A stretch of DNA of 64,000 nucleotides, from positions 1 to 64,000 of the forward strand of contig WYBM01000071.1 in assembly GCA_011525915.1 (NCBI GenBank). The letters run 5' to 3'. The position numbers and the translations under genes were made by a program. Source of the DNA: Ardenticatenaceae bacterium. GTDB lineage: Bacteria > Chloroflexota > Anaerolineae > Promineifilales > Promineifilaceae. The notes beneath the pieces were generated by a model. That model searched no databases and had not been told where the DNA came from. It worked only from the letters and a program-made list of their open reading frames with translations. Within the stretch, counting starts at the first letter, position 1. Each line of letters begins with the position of its first letter. Below are positions 42,377 to 51,861 of this stretch, in pieces.

Positions 42377-44242
42377 TCATGTTAAGCTATCTAACACGTC
42401 GGCCACCAGATCATAGCGGCCAAAGGCGGGCATCACATAGATGCCTTGCACCAACGGCCGTAAGGCGCGCAAAATCTCCTGGGCGATCAACACGCCTTCT
42501 TGCTGCGGGTCAGCTGCGTTGTGCATGCGCTGGCGTAATTCTTCCGGAATGACCATGCCAGGCACCTCATTGTGCAGAAATTCGGCGTTACGGCCGTTAT
42601 ACAGGGGATACAACCCGGCAATGACGGGAATCATTGGCTCACCAATGGTATTTTTGTAAAGGGCTACAAAGTCTCTGGCTGCCTGGGGATCAAAAATAGG
42701 TTGTGTCAGGGCAAAGTCAGCCCCATTGCGAATCTTCTTGTGCAGGAGTTTGGCCTCTTTGGCCGGATCTGGCGGTGTCATGGAAAGGGCGCACCCCACC
42801 ACAAAATTCGTAGGCTGGTCAATGGCCGCGCCAGACTGCTGCCGCCCGGCGTTAAATTGCTGCTTGATCACCTGGATAAGGCCGGTGGGCACAATGTCAT
42901 AACTGTCCATCGCTTCCGGATAATCACCAATGCGGGTGGGGTCGCCCATGGTTATAAAAAGATTACGAATGCTTAGCGCATGGGCCGCCAGCAGGTCGCC
43001 CTGAATGCGCAGCAGATTCCGGCCGCGGGTGGGAAAGTGCAGTACCGTTTCCAGCCCTACTTCTTGCTGCACCAGGTGGGCAGCAGCCCAGGCACTCATG
43101 CGCATTTGGGCCACGGGTGTGTCGGCGATATTCAGCAAGTTGGCCCCGGCTTCTTTCAGCATGTGGGCTCCTTGCAGCAGGCGATGGGTGGCAATGCCGC
43201 GCGGCGGGCGCATCTCTACGGTGACCACAAAGGTCTGGTCTTCCAGATAGTGGGCCAGCTGTGTCGGGGGGTCTGTCACGGCCGTGACGCGCTCTGCCTC
43301 TTGGACGATCTCCACCTTTGGCAGGGTAATGTGCGCCGGGCGCGGCCCGTCCAGGGCGCGGCGCATAGCGGCGATATGCGCTTCTGTAGTGCCACAGCAG
43401 CCGCCAACAATGGCGGCGCCCGCCGCGGTAAGCTTCAGGGCAAAGTCCGCAAAGTAAGCGGGGGTGGCCGGGTACATGACGCGCCCCCCGGCCGTCAATT
43501 CTGGCCAGCCGGCATTCGGCATGGCGGCAATGGGCAGCTCAGGCACTACCTGGCGCATAATCATGATCAGCCGCAGCACCTGCGCCGGGCCGCCGCTGCA
43601 ATTAACACCCATGGCGTCTACATCCAGCGCGGCCAGCTTTTGGGCCATGACATCGGCCGTGTACCCCAGCAAGGTGCGGTCATCACGAGTGAAGGTCATG
43701 GTGGTGATGATAGGGATGTGGGGGGCCAGTTGGCGGGCGGCAGTGACGGCCGTTTCCACTTCATACAGGTCAGACATCGTTTCCAGCACCAGTAAATCTA
43801 CACCACGCGGCGGGGCGGTGACCAAGGCTTGAATCTGCTCACGAAAGGCGGCCTCTGCTTCGGCCAGGGACGTGCGTCCCAGTGGGGCTAACCGCACCCC
43901 TAACGGCCCCACTGACCCGGCCAGCATCACCTCTTTGAAGCTGCTCTCAATGGTACGGCGGGCGATGTCTACGGCCGTATGGTTAATGGTGGTGACTTTT
44001 TCCTGTAGACCATGTTCAGCCAGTTTATAACGGTTGGCGCTAAAGGTGTTGGTTTCAATAATATCAGCGCCGGCCTCAATATATTTGCGGTGAATGTCGG
44101 CCACCAGGGCCGGCTGTTGCAAATTGACGTTTTCAAAACTGTGGTCAGCAGACACGCCGCGGCCGTGCAGGTAGGTACCCATGGCACCATCTAACAGATA
44201 CGGCCGTAGCGCAATCTGCGCCCGAAATGCTTCCCGGTTCAT
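42377..44242 (-). CDS. Bifunctional homocysteine S-methyltransferase / methylenetetrahydrofolate reductase
   Basis: 621 residues from the ATG at 44242, after GGGAGG. Residues ~1-300 are the zinc-dependent homocysteine methyltransferase barrel (LLDGAMGTYL, ETNTFSANRYKL, GVNCSGGP, VGGCCGTTEAHI with the paired cysteines). Residues ~325-621 are MTHFR-like (VEMRPPRG, NLFITMGDP, FALTQPIFDP, VIAGLYPLYN). This is the YitJ-type fusion, which supplies methyl groups for methionine. Confidence 0.9.
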   Translation of the reverse strand: MNREAFRAQIALRPYLLDGAMGTYLHGRGVSADHSFENVNLQQPALVADIHRKYIEAGADIIETNTFSANRYKLAEHGLQEKVTTINHTAVDIARRTIESSFKEVMLAGSVGPLGVRLAPLGRTSLAEAEAAFREQIQALVTAPPRGVDLLVLETMSDLYEVETAVTAARQLAPHIPIITTMTFTRDDRTLLGYTADVMAQKLAALDVDAMGVNCSGGPAQVLRLIMIMRQVVPELPIAAMPNAGWPELTAGGRVMYPATPAYFADFALKLTAAGAAIVGGCCGTTEAHIAAMRRALDGPRPAHITLPKVEIVQEAERVTAVTDPPTQLAHYLEDQTFVVTVEMRPPRGIATHRLLQGAHMLKEAGANLLNIADTPVAQMRMSAWAAAHLVQQEVGLETVLHFPTRGRNLLRIQGDLLAAHALSIRNLFITMGDPTRIGDYPEAMDSYDIVPTGLIQVIKQQFNAGRQQSGAAIDQPTNFVVGCALSMTPPDPAKEAKLLHKKIRNGADFALTQPIFDPQAARDFVALYKNTIGEPMIPVIAGLYPLYNGRNAEFLHNEVPGMVIPEELRQRMHNAADPQQEGVLIAQEILRALRPLVQGIYVMPAFGRYDLVADVLDSLT

Positions 44243-44302
44243 ATGCCTCCCATAGGGTGTACAGGTGATGCAAGCAGCCAAAAGCTGCTTACATCGCTTC
44301 TA

Positions 44303-45388
44303 TTAATTGCTGCTTTGGCTTGTGCTGAAAAACAGGCTTTCAATCAACGGTGCGGCTGCCTGGTTATTCAGAACCAGTACCGAGGCGCCCTGTGGGGTGC
44401 GGTAACTAGAGACATACTCAAAGCCCAGCACTTCATTGCGGATATTTTCAGTGGGGATATCGCTCAATAGTTGGGCCAGTGTCACCAACTGTTCCAGGCT
44501 CAGGTCAGTCATAATCCCTTTTTCAAGTTGTTGGTACAGAATGGGAGCCCGTTTGATCAACTCACCGGCGCCCAAAGCCAGTACCTTATTGCGCACCGCC
44601 AGTATCACCTGCTGCTGTCTTTGAGCCCGGTGGATATCACTATCACCGTGCCGGGTACGGGCATACTTTAAGGCCAGTTCACCATCCATGTGGTGCTGCC
44701 CGGCCGGAATATAAAGGGGATCATAGCCATAATTCATGTCCGGATACGTGGGATCGTTAACGGTGTATGGTACATTTAAGTCAATGCCGCCCAGCGCATT
44801 GACGCCGTTGGTGACGGCGCTAAAATCTACCAGGGCATAATGATGAATGGGCACACCCAGATTATACTCCACCGTTTGCATGGCTAATGCCGCACCGCCT
44901 ATGGGGTTGTTCCCATGAGCGCCGTAGACAAAAGCAGTATTGATGCGGTCCTGGCCATAGCCAGGAATAGCGGCATATAAATCACGGGGCACAGAGAGAA
45001 TGGAGACAGCCTGGGTAGTTGGGTCAACAGAAACTACCATTATCGTATCGGTACGGGAGATAAAGGCCTCACCAGGTCGCCGGTCGATGCCCATGAGCAA
45101 GATGTTGACGCGCTCTGTGCCCTGCCAGGGTTCATTTGTGGGGATGAGGGTGGGGGTAGGTTGGCCGATGGGCATGGTGGGAACGGCAGCAGGGCCGGTT
45201 TGATCATAATTAAGATCAATAGAAGCTACCTGCACACCAGAGTTAGCCAGGGGGTTTACAGGCCGCCGCATGATGACCTGCACGGTCAGGAAAGCAAAGA
45301 TCAAGACGGCGATGCCAGAAAAGACAAAAGCAATGGTTAGGGCAAAGGCTAACCAACCGGGTAATATACTTTGATTTGATCGAAACAT
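44303..45388 (-). CDS. LytR-CpsA-Psr (LCP) family cell-wall ligase
   Basis: 361 residues from the ATG at 45388, which has GAGGAAG 4 nt upstream; a slightly earlier ATG overlaps that site. An N-terminal TM helix is followed by the LCP domain: NILLMGIDRRPGEAFISRTD, VSILSVPRDLY, DRINTAFVYG, and ALKYARTRHGDSDIHRAQRQ. These are the residues that bind polyprenyl pyrophosphate and transfer glycopolymers to peptidoglycan. Confidence 0.92.
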   Translation of the reverse strand: MFRSNQSILPGWLAFALTIAFVFSGIAVLIFAFLTVQVIMRRPVNPLANSGVQVASIDLNYDQTGPAAVPTMPIGQPTPTLIPTNEPWQGTERVNILLMGIDRRPGEAFISRTDTIMVVSVDPTTQAVSILSVPRDLYAAIPGYGQDRINTAFVYGAHGNNPIGGAALAMQTVEYNLGVPIHHYALVDFSAVTNGVNALGGIDLNVPYTVNDPTYPDMNYGYDPLYIPAGQHHMDGELALKYARTRHGDSDIHRAQRQQQVILAVRNKVLALGAGELIKRAPILYQQLEKGIMTDLSLEQLVTLAQLLSDIPTENIRNEVLGFEYVSSYRTPQGASVLVLNNQAAAPLIESLFFSTSQSSN

Positions 45389-45629
45389 GTACTTCCTCAT
45401 GTATGAGCCGCCTGGGGCTATGGCTCAGCATAAAATCCCCAGATGATGTAAAGTCTGTGGCCCGATTATACCCATAAACCAACGGCCGTCAGGGTGAACA
45501 CGCAGTGATTTCCCTACGACCCGGGCACCGTATTATCATCTCTTAAGCGAAAATGAGGTATATGGGGCGGTAAGATTTAAGAATTCCAGCGCTTCGGCCT
45601 ATTAAAAAGAAAAAGCTGATAAAAATGCT

Positions 45630-45658
45630 TTGACTTTAACCCCATACAGAAGAATAAT
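45630..45658 (+). promoter_or_regulatory. Sigma-70 type promoter for moaA
   Basis: -35 TTGACT (45630-45635), 17-nt spacer, -10 AATAAT (45653-45658), 30 bp before the moaA ATG. The rest of 45401-45629 shows nothing definite, and no Moco riboswitch fold is apparent. Confidence 0.6.
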
Positions 45659-45687
45659 TAGGGGTAAGAAATGGAGACGTAAATGTA

Positions 45688-46704
45688 ATGGACACTCCCC
45701 TAACTGACAAATTTAATCGCCCTATTCGTGACTTGCGTATTTCCGTCATTGATAAGTGTAATTTCCGCTGTCCCTATTGCATGCCGGCAGAAATTTTTGG
45801 GGCAGACTATAACTTTCTCACCAATCATGAACTGTTGAGCGACGAAGAGATCGTGCGGCTGGCCATGTTGTTTGCCCAAATGGGCGTTACCAAATTCCGG
45901 TTGACTGGTGGTGAGCCATTGGTACGGCCGCATTTGCCCCAACTGGTGGCCCGGCTGGCAGAGATTCCAGGTATTCAAGACCTGGCACTGACCACCAATG
46001 GGTATTACCTGTCTAAATATGCCGGGCAACTGAAAGAGGCAGGGCTGCACCGCCTGACCATCAGCCTGGATTCATTGGATGACGAGGTGTTCCAGGTGAT
46101 GAACGGCCGTAAATCTACCGTCAGCCGGGTTCTGGCCGGGCTGGCCGTGGCCGAAGCCAGCGGTTTTCAGGCCATTAAAATCAACTGTGTGGTTAAGCGC
46201 GGCGTTAATGACCATACCATCGTGGCCCTGGCCCGGCGCTTCAAAGGGTCAGAGCACATTGTCCGTTTTATTGAATACATGGATGTGGGCAACCTGAATG
46301 GTTGGAAAATGGATGATGTAGTTACGGCCGATGAAATTTTACGCCTGATTGGTGCCGACATGCCCCTGGAACCCACACCACCTAATTACCCTGGTGAAGT
46401 GGCTAACCGCTATCGTTACCTGGATGGTGAAGGGGAAATTGGAGTGATTGCCTCAGTCACAAAGCCATTTTGCGGCAATTGTACACGGGCCCGGCTTTCT
46501 AGTGCGGGTGAGTATTATACCTGCCTTTTTGCTCACAACGGCACTGACTTGCGCGGCCCTTTGCGGGCCGGGGCCACGGATGAGGAGATGCTGGACCTGA
46601 TCGGCGGTGTGTGGCGGCGGCGCACGGATCGCTATTCAGAACTACGCACCTCCTTTACGCGTGTTCCCGCCAAAGGGGCAGAGATGTACCGTTTGGGAGG
46701 GTGA
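45688..46704 (+). CDS. moaA: GTP 3',8-cyclase MoaA
   Basis: 338 residues; first step of molybdopterin synthesis from GTP. Radical-SAM cysteines are 24, 28 and 31 (CNFRCPYC), followed by LTGGEPL. The second cluster cysteines are 262, 265 and 279 (FCGNCTRARLSSAG, YYTCLF). The protein ends in the diagnostic Gly-Gly (YRLGG). A promoter lies 30 bp upstream. No other moa gene adjoins; a MoaD-like gene is at 11340. Confidence 0.95.
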   Translation: MDTPLTDKFNRPIRDLRISVIDKCNFRCPYCMPAEIFGADYNFLTNHELLSDEEIVRLAMLFAQMGVTKFRLTGGEPLVRPHLPQLVARLAEIPGIQDLALTTNGYYLSKYAGQLKEAGLHRLTISLDSLDDEVFQVMNGRKSTVSRVLAGLAVAEASGFQAIKINCVVKRGVNDHTIVALARRFKGSEHIVRFIEYMDVGNLNGWKMDDVVTADEILRLIGADMPLEPTPPNYPGEVANRYRYLDGEGEIGVIASVTKPFCGNCTRARLSSAGEYYTCLFAHNGTDLRGPLRAGATDEEMLDLIGGVWRRRTDRYSELRTSFTRVPAKGAEMYRLGG

Positions 46705-46737
46705 GGCGCACACAAAGCACCCGCAGAGATGTAGAAC

Positions 46738-48081
46738 CTATTTATCAGCGGGTAATTCGAAGTAGAAAAAGCTGCCCTGCCCTGGTTGGCTGATGACACC
46801 AACACGGCCGTCTAACTTATCCATGATCCGTTGTACAATTGAAAGCCCCAAACCATGCCCACTAATACGTACCTGGTGCAGCCGGGTGAAAGGGGCAAAC
46901 AAGCGCGTCTGCTCCTCAGCAGACAGGCCAGCACCGTTGTCTTGAACGCCAAAACGTACCAGGTTATGGGCTACCGTTGCCTTTAGTTCCAATGTTGGAG
47001 GCTGGCCGCCATATTTCACGGCGTTGCTCAAGTAATTGGCCCACACTTCCTCCACCCAGGGGCCGTATCCAAAGGCGGTGGGCCATGTGGGCGGCATAAT
47101 GATCTTGGCCTGGTGCTCTTCCACCAATCGGCTGACCCGTTCCAGCGCGTTGACCACCAGATCAGCCATATTGGTGATGGGTTCAATCTGAACTTCTGCC
47201 TTACGTACACTGGCCAGCACCAAAATCTCATTCACAATATTGTGTAGGCGATACCCTTGCTGCATGATTTTCCGGAGATAGTGGGCTTGCAGTTCCGGTG
47301 ACAGCGGTTCATCCTCTGCCATGAGCAAATCGGTATAACCAATTAATACAGAAAGCGGGCTGTGCAGATCATGGGCCACTGTATGGGCAAAGGCGTCTAA
47401 TTCGGCATTGTGTACCTGCAGTTCATCGGTATAGGCACGCAGCGCTTCCAGTGCTTCTTCTTTTTCATGATTGCTGGCCGCCAGCGCGGCCGTACGCTGC
47501 GCCACGCGCTCTTCCAGTTCACCGGCGTACTGCTGCATCTGCTGGTGAAGTTGGGCGCGGTGAATGGCCACGGCGGCCTGATCTACAATACCCTGAAGTA
47601 AGGCGATTTCCCGTTCGGTAAAGTGACGGATCTGGCCGACAACACCAATGTTCATACGGCCAATGAGTTGGCCATGCAATAAGATGCTGATGCCCACGGT
47701 GGTACGCAAATCCAGCTGGCGGTAAATGTCGGCGTTGGGCAGGTCGGACAAATCCTGAACGTTGGATACAATGATAATGCTTCCGGATTCTTGCGTATAG
47801 CGGTTGTAAACTTCGCGCGGTAACGGGCCTAACATCTGGCGCAAGGTTGAGGGCAGGCCAACGGCATGGGCCAGGCATAATTCTTGCCGTGACTCATCAT
47901 ACAGACTAATGGTGACGATGGGGGCATTGATCATGCTCGCCACTGACTGGCAGATGACGTCCAGTGATGCATCCAGGTCTAACTGGGCATTAAGATGACC
48001 GGCCACACGTACTAATGTTTCTGCCTGTTCCCGTTTGGCTTTCTCAGATTGGTATAAGGCATGGTAATCTGTTGCTGCCAT
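46738..48081 (-). CDS. GAF-domain sensor histidine kinase (orphan)
   Basis: 447 residues from the ATG at 48081. No TM helices. The GAF domain spans ~25-175, a coiled coil ~175-230, and HisKA carries AHTVAHDLHSPLSVL. The ATPase domain has NYLSNAVKYGG (N box), GVQDNGAGLS (G1) and SGHGLGLSIVQ (G2). It is a soluble phosphotransfer kinase sensing a small ligand or redox state. No response regulator is nearby. Confidence 0.9.
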   Translation of the reverse strand: MAATDYHALYQSEKAKREQAETLVRVAGHLNAQLDLDASLDVICQSVASMINAPIVTISLYDESRQELCLAHAVGLPSTLRQMLGPLPREVYNRYTQESGSIIIVSNVQDLSDLPNADIYRQLDLRTTVGISILLHGQLIGRMNIGVVGQIRHFTEREIALLQGIVDQAAVAIHRAQLHQQMQQYAGELEERVAQRTAALAASNHEKEEALEALRAYTDELQVHNAELDAFAHTVAHDLHSPLSVLIGYTDLLMAEDEPLSPELQAHYLRKIMQQGYRLHNIVNEILVLASVRKAEVQIEPITNMADLVVNALERVSRLVEEHQAKIIMPPTWPTAFGYGPWVEEVWANYLSNAVKYGGQPPTLELKATVAHNLVRFGVQDNGAGLSAEEQTRLFAPFTRLHQVRISGHGLGLSIVQRIMDKLDGRVGVISQPGQGSFFYFELPADK

Positions 48082-48264
48082 GGGCAAATTATAACAAATT
48101 ATGGGCGTATTCTAATAACAGTTCTGTCACCCCATCCTAATGGCTGAAGCTTCTTGGGCCCAGAGTTAGCAGAGTATTTAACTTTGTCTCTATTGCTGTT
48201 TTTACCGCCGTTCGCTAAACTCAAACCATCGCCGTTACTATGTTGGAAATGGCGCAGGCAGGTT

Positions 48265-48615
48265 ATGAAGATGATGTTACATTCCATCCCATGCTTAAAC
48301 TTGACTGGTGTTACCAAACCAGATATCGTCGAAGACCCGCTTATTACCGACGACACCACAGAAGGCCAGCTTTGGAAGGTTATTGCCCATGATGACCCGG
48401 TGACAACCATGGAGTTTGTGGTGCGGATCATGGTGCAGGTATTCCATAAGCCCCTGATTTTTGCGGAAGCGATTATGTGGCAGGTGCACAATGAGGGGCA
48501 GTCGGTGGTAGATGTTTTACCCAAAGCTGAGGCAGCGCGTAAAGTAGGGCAAGCCACAATGGCGGCCCGATTGGAAGGCTTTCCTTTCCGTTTTACTATT
48601 GAACCTGAAGGGTAG
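48265..48615 (+). CDS. clpS: ATP-dependent Clp protease adaptor ClpS
   Basis: 116 residues from the ATG at 48265; the frame is open from 48154, but the extra part is not ClpS-like. The core (~30-116) has WKVIAHDDPVTTMEFVVRIM, with the N-end-rule pocket DDPVTTMEF and helix LIFAEAIMWQVHNEGQSVV. ClpS delivers proteins with bulky N-terminal residues to ClpAP/ClpCP. No clp gene is in view. Confidence 0.85.
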   Translation: MKMMLHSIPCLNLTGVTKPDIVEDPLITDDTTEGQLWKVIAHDDPVTTMEFVVRIMVQVFHKPLIFAEAIMWQVHNEGQSVVDVLPKAEAARKVGQATMAARLEGFPFRFTIEPEG

Positions 48616-48651
48616 ATGTTTGCTGCTGTCACCACAACCTGGCAAGAAGGT

Positions 48652-51063
48652 TTACGCGTAAGCCAGGCTTTGGCGGACGCTGACACGTGTGGCTGCACGG
48701 GCAGGCAGAATAGAAGCCAGGGTGGAGATGACAAGAATGAGCGCCAGCCAGACGCCCACGGCCGTGCCGTTGAAGGCAAAATCCAGGTCTACCCCCAACA
48801 TCGTCTGCCCTAACGCCTGGGCCAATGGGCGGGCCAGCACCGAAGCCAGTGGAATGGCCATCAGCCAGCTTAACAACCCTTGTAAGACCCCTTCCCCAAT
48901 GAACAACAGCATGATCTGGCCTGAAGGGGCGCCAATGGCCCGCAGTACACCGATCTCCCGTGTGCGTTCCACCACGCTAATGCCCAGGGCGCCCATCAAC
49001 CCAATGCCGCCGACGATGGCCATAAGAGAAGCCAGCCCCAAAAGCATGGAAACGACGCTGGCAAACTGGGTGTCAATATCTACCCGCTCCTGTGCTTTAA
49101 CACTGGAACTGTACAAGGCCACATCCATATGCGCTTTTTCAAATACATCTTGCAATTGGGTAAACACGGCCGTGGCTCCGGCCAGCGTTTTGTCTGTGGT
49201 TGTCACGTAAAGCTCATTGCCCCGGTTTGCCTGTTTGGTCACGTCTACCACGGCGGTCAGCGGTGCGTAAATTGCTTCCGTCACAAAGTCGGCCCCGGCA
49301 ATAAATTTATAGGTGCCTACCACCTGCCACGCCGCATCCCCTAACAAACCCAGGTCCAGGCGGATCACGTCGCCTACCTGGATACCGTTTTCCTCGGCCG
49401 AATCCTGGCTGATGACAATAACCTGGCCGTCACCCGGCTGCAGCCAGCGCCCTTGCATGATTAACGGCCGTTGCATGGTCGTTTCTGGGGGCACACCCGT
49501 AAGCTGGGCCCCCAACCCGGCGGAATCTTGCAGCCGTTCGCCGGCGCGCAAAATGGTAGCACTGCGGCTAAACCACATCTCTGCTGATACCACCCCCGGC
49601 ATAGCCAGGGCCATGTGCGTGGCCCGCTCTACACGCTGGTCGCGAATAAAACCGATGCGCACATCATACCCTTTGCGGGCCACTTCATTGTCCAATGTCT
49701 GGTTGGTAGATGACACCAGGGTCATGACAATAAGGAACATCACCCCAGCAATAACCAGGACTAACTGTGTCAACAGCAGCCGCCCCTTACGCCGAAACAT
49801 GTTGCCCAGCGAAGCAGCGTAAACAGCAGGCAGGTAACGGTTGCTGAACCGGTCAACCAACTGATCTAAACGAGTGCTGCCAAAATCACCCCCCAACCCG
49901 TAACTGGCAATAGCTTCACGGACAGTGAGGGCTGCCCCTTGCAATACAGGCCAGAGAGCAGCCAGCAGGGGTACGGCCGTGGCGGCTGTCACCTGCCATA
50001 GTACAGCCTGTGCAGACAGTTGAAACAGGTTGTAATCAATATTAAACAGGTTAAGGAACCATTGACTGGTGTAAAAGGCGGTCAGCGCCCCCAGCGGCAG
50101 GGCAACCACCAGCGCCAGTAAGCCATACACGGCCACCCCGGCCAGGTACGTTTTGATGATGATGCCGCTGACACCGCCAATGGCCTTGATCACGCCGATC
50201 TGGTTGGTCTGTTGGGTGATGACGGCCGTGAGTGTATTCACCACTAACACTACGCTGAGAATGAGTGACACCACCGCCATAACCCGCAGCACAATCATGA
50301 TGCCTTCCACAAACGGCCGTCCCCAATGGGCCTCTGGTTCCTGGTAAATGGTGACGGCCACGTTGAGCCCCTGTTTGGCCAGCCGGTCACGAATGTCCCC
50401 GGCTACCGTTTCGGCACGGGCACGGCTGTAAGGCTGCACCTGCACCAGCAGTTCAGCATAATGGCCAGGTGGGATGCCCAGACGAGCCAGGCCGTCGGCG
50501 TCGGTGAAGAAGTGGGCTTCGCCGCCAAATTGGGGGGGTTCGACAAAGGGGTGGCGGATACGGCCGTTGACGATAAAGGCGCGATCTGTGCCTGGCATCT
50601 CAAAAATGATCTCGTCGCCCAGGTTAATGCCAAAGTTTTCACTGGACAATCGTTCAATGCCGATCAACAGGTCTGTGGGCCACTCACCATCTTTTAGCAG
50701 AACCAAGTCATAAAGCTGAGCGTCAAAATCTTCACGCATGGTGATGGCCCCGCCCCGCCAGGGGGCGTCAGGCGCGGTTTTGTAGCGCACGTTAATACGG
50801 TTCATGACATCGACGCCGGCCACACCGGGAACGTCTGCCAATGCTTCGGCCGTGTCACGATCTACCAGGGTGTTGAGAAAGATGTTGACGTGCGAAGGGT
50901 TCACAGCACGATGGGCAGTGTCCATGCCAGACAAAAGCTGGTCTACCATGCCAAAAATGGCCCCAATGGCAAAGACGCCGGCGGTGATGCTGAGAATAAC
51001 CAGCAGCGTGCGAGCCTTGTGATGCCAGAGGTCGTACCATACTTTGTACCAGATGACGTCCAT
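48652..51063 (-). CDS. ABC transporter permease, FtsX/MacB type with two FtsX domains
   Basis: 803 residues. An N-terminal TM helix (TLLVILSITAGVFAIGAIF) is followed by a MacB-like periplasmic domain, three TM helices (~255-380), a second TM helix near residue 430 (LLTQLVLVIAGVMFLIVM), another extracytoplasmic domain and three last TM helices (LLGLASLMAIVGGIGLMGAL, then a conserved ERTREIGVLRAIGA). It lies 30 bp after its ATPase. Such systems move lipoproteins, peptides or act mechanically on the envelope. Substrate unknown. Confidence 0.9.
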   Translation of the reverse strand: MDVIWYKVWYDLWHHKARTLLVILSITAGVFAIGAIFGMVDQLLSGMDTAHRAVNPSHVNIFLNTLVDRDTAEALADVPGVAGVDVMNRINVRYKTAPDAPWRGGAITMREDFDAQLYDLVLLKDGEWPTDLLIGIERLSSENFGINLGDEIIFEMPGTDRAFIVNGRIRHPFVEPPQFGGEAHFFTDADGLARLGIPPGHYAELLVQVQPYSRARAETVAGDIRDRLAKQGLNVAVTIYQEPEAHWGRPFVEGIMIVLRVMAVVSLILSVVLVVNTLTAVITQQTNQIGVIKAIGGVSGIIIKTYLAGVAVYGLLALVVALPLGALTAFYTSQWFLNLFNIDYNLFQLSAQAVLWQVTAATAVPLLAALWPVLQGAALTVREAIASYGLGGDFGSTRLDQLVDRFSNRYLPAVYAASLGNMFRRKGRLLLTQLVLVIAGVMFLIVMTLVSSTNQTLDNEVARKGYDVRIGFIRDQRVERATHMALAMPGVVSAEMWFSRSATILRAGERLQDSAGLGAQLTGVPPETTMQRPLIMQGRWLQPGDGQVIVISQDSAEENGIQVGDVIRLDLGLLGDAAWQVVGTYKFIAGADFVTEAIYAPLTAVVDVTKQANRGNELYVTTTDKTLAGATAVFTQLQDVFEKAHMDVALYSSSVKAQERVDIDTQFASVVSMLLGLASLMAIVGGIGLMGALGISVVERTREIGVLRAIGAPSGQIMLLFIGEGVLQGLLSWLMAIPLASVLARPLAQALGQTMLGVDLDFAFNGTAVGVWLALILVISTLASILPARAATRVSVRQSLAYA

Positions 51064-51093
51064 AAACAGTATCCCGTAGACAGTAGACCGTGA

Positions 51094-51810
51094 TCAGTGA
51101 TTGAGAACGGGCACACGGCCGTTGGTTTTTGCTTTTACCAAGGCTTCATCGCGGACGATGCGGCCATTTTTAACCTCTAGTAAGCGCCCGGCTTGCTGGG
51201 CTAGCGTTTCATTGTGGGTGACCATGACCAATGTTTTGCCCACTTCAGTGAGATGGGTGAAGAGGGCGAATACTTCGTTGGAGGTGCGGGTGTCCAGGTT
51301 GCCGGTAGGTTCGTCGGCGACGATGAGCGGCGGGTCATTGGCCAGAGCACGGGCGATGGCTGCCCGCTGCTGCTGGCCGCCAGAAACGGCGCCGGGCAGT
51401 TTTAGTGCCTGGTCGGCCAACCCGACCATCTGCAGCAGGTGCATGGCGCGTTCTTTCCGTTCTTTGCGCGGCCGCTGCCTGGTGAAATCCATGGGCAAGA
51501 TGACGTTTTGCAGCAAATTAAGGGCGGGCAGCAGCTGGAAAAATTGGAAAACAATGCCCATTTCCTGGCCGCGCCAGAGGGCCAGGTCATTTTCACTCAT
51601 ATTGGTGAGAGTACGGCCGTTGACAATGACTTCGCCGCTGGTAGGATGATCAATGCCGGTGATCATGTTGAGCAGCGTCGATTTGCCGTTGCCTGATTCG
51701 CCCATGATGGCCACAAATTCGCCCCGGCCAATGCTTAGAGACACGCTGTTAAGGACGGTGATTTCACCATCACCAACAGGGAAGGTTTTGGTCACATCTT
51801 TAATCTGGAT
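51094..51810 (-). CDS. ABC transporter ATP-binding protein (LolD/MacB/FtsE type)
   Basis: 238 residues from the ATG at 51810 (MIQIKDVTKTFPVGDGE); seven further codons are open upstream. Walker A GESGNGKST, Q-loop VFQFFQLLPALN, signature VSGGQQQR, Walker B LIVADEPTGNLD, H-loop VTHNE. It partners the FtsX-type permease just downstream. The 30-bp gap between them carries a short CAGT-type repeat fragment. Confidence 0.92.
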   Translation of the reverse strand: MQIKDVTKTFPVGDGEITVLNSVSLSIGRGEFVAIMGESGNGKSTLLNMITGIDHPTSGEVIVNGRTLTNMSENDLALWRGQEMGIVFQFFQLLPALNLLQNVILPMDFTRQRPRKERKERAMHLLQMVGLADQALKLPGAVSGGQQQRAAIARALANDPPLIVADEPTGNLDTRTSNEVFALFTHLTEVGKTLVMVTHNETLAQQAGRLLEVKNGRIVRDEALVKAKTNGRVPVLNH

Positions 51811-51861
51811 CATATCTAAGTAATTTAACAACAGTTTGGTTGGGGGACAATAAGGCAGTAG

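Noticed and set aside
42980..43795. 271-codon frame opposite the homocysteine methyltransferase gene
   Set aside because: Antisense shadow; low-complexity composition with no recognisable domain.
45401..45629. Molybdenum-cofactor riboswitch upstream of moaA
   Set aside because: No matching conserved stems; an ordinary promoter explains expression.
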